Assembly (NCBI GenBank): GCA_050114795.1
Contig: JASFRS010000012.1
Coordinates: 1-23,644, forward strand
Direction of reading: 5' to 3'
Length of the DNA stretch: 23,644 nucleotides
Source: JASFRS01 sp050114795
GTDB taxonomy: Bacteria > Pseudomonadota > Alphaproteobacteria > Sphingomonadales > CAKZYD01
Each line of letters begins with the position of its first letter. The stretch's first letter is position 1. The position numbers and the translations under genes are program-made. Below the pieces are notes generated by a model. It did no database searches, was not told where the DNA came from, and saw nothing but the letters and a program-made list of their open reading frames with translations. Of the stretch, positions 23,295 to 23,644 are shown one piece after another.

Positions 23295-23644
23295 TCACGC
23301 CAGCCGCTCCAAAGCCCCTTCCAGCTTCACAATTTCACTGCGCGCCGATTCCAGTTTCGCTTTGTTTTCCGCAACAACATGTTCAGGCGCCTTGGCAACA
23401 AAAGCCTCATTGGACAATCTGCCTTCCAAAGACCCAGCTTCTTTTTGCAGTTTCTCAATGGCTTTGTTTAAGCGCGCCCGCTCAGCATCCAAATCAATGG
23501 CACCGGCCAGCGGCAATACAAAGACGGTTTCATCAACAATGACCTGTAGCGCAGCCTTAGTATCTGCCTCAGGCACAACACTGATCTCACTTAAACGGGC
23601 AAGCCATTTTAAGACAGCTTCGTGCCGGGCCACCCGCGCTCCCA
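23295..23644 (-). CDS. valS: valyl-tRNA synthetase, C-terminal fragment
   Basis: The last 116 codons of a gene that runs off the window edge. The segment contains LARLSEISVV, VFVLPLAGAIDLDAERARL and an Ala/Glu/Lys-rich C-terminal coiled coil ending ESARSEIVKLEGALERLA. This is the tRNA-binding arm of bacterial ValRS. The frame continues past GTG 23633 to the edge (..GARVARHE), so the gene is partial, not short. The stop is 45 bp before the FGase family gene. Confidence 0.93.
   Translation of the reverse strand, partial: GARVARHEAVLKWLARLSEISVVPEADTKAALQVIVDETVFVLPLAGAIDLDAERARLNKAIEKLQKEAGSLEGRLSNEAFVAKAPEHVVAENKAKLESARSEIVKLEGALERLA

Overview
The window reads as the chromosome of a Gram-negative alphaproteobacterium of moderate GC content. 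The strongest clue is one dense minus-strand block in the order dgt, argS, SPOR protein, nagZ, M50 protease, scpA, scpB, tatA, tatB, tatC, serS, surE, pcm, LytM lipoprotein, which is a familiar alphaproteobacterial arrangement (Caulobacter-like). PEP-CTERM proteins, a class IVb Flp pilin and a 3-hydroxybutyrate dehydrogenase suggest a free-living, possibly marine, biofilm- or floc-capable and PHB-cycling organism. The genus cannot be fixed from the sequence.

Layout. 1-1915 is an accessory stretch: a 78-aa orphan protein (minus), a secreted Gln/Glu then Lys/Ala-rich protein (plus), a CigR/RcnB-like secreted protein (minus) and a YbaN/DUF454 membrane protein (plus). 1884-14073 is the long minus-strand block of 14 genes, with most junctions overlapping by 1-14 bp or separated by under 25 bp; the largest internal gap (about 120 bp) precedes tatA. 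It joins nucleotide sanitation (dgt), tRNA charging (argS, serS), peptidoglycan recycling and division (SPOR protein, nagZ, NlpD-like LytM factor), chromosome condensation (scpAB), folded-protein export (tatABC) and damage repair or stationary-phase survival (surE, pcm). 14189-15359 holds erpA and xthA on the plus strand, transcribed divergently from the block. 15356-16410 holds an orphan Flp pilin (minus) and an SDR oxidoreductase (plus).

16417-21327 is the most distinctive part. Two PEP-CTERM sorting-signal proteins flank ilvD, all on the minus strand, and each unit is closed by its own hairpin terminator where one can be seen. Both PEP-CTERM genes have a sigma-54 type -24/-12 promoter at almost the same distance from the start codon, a G-rich ribosome binding site, and a similar GTAAA-containing dyad about 78-79 bp upstream of the -12 element. 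This looks like a small co-regulated RpoN regulon for exosortase-sorted surface proteins; the exosortase and the regulator are outside the window. bdhA follows, with a 24-bp operator-like palindrome just upstream of its start.

21347-23644 holds a GCS2-family carboxylate-amine ligase, an N-formylglutamate amidohydrolase family protein and the 3' end of valS, all on the minus strand. No tRNA, rRNA, CRISPR array, insertion sequence or integrase was recognised. No gene-free stretch exceeds 300 bases; the longest are 238-454 (no clear signal seen), 17252-17438 and 20321-20508 (AT-rich promoter regions described below) and 1326-1504 (divergent promoter region).
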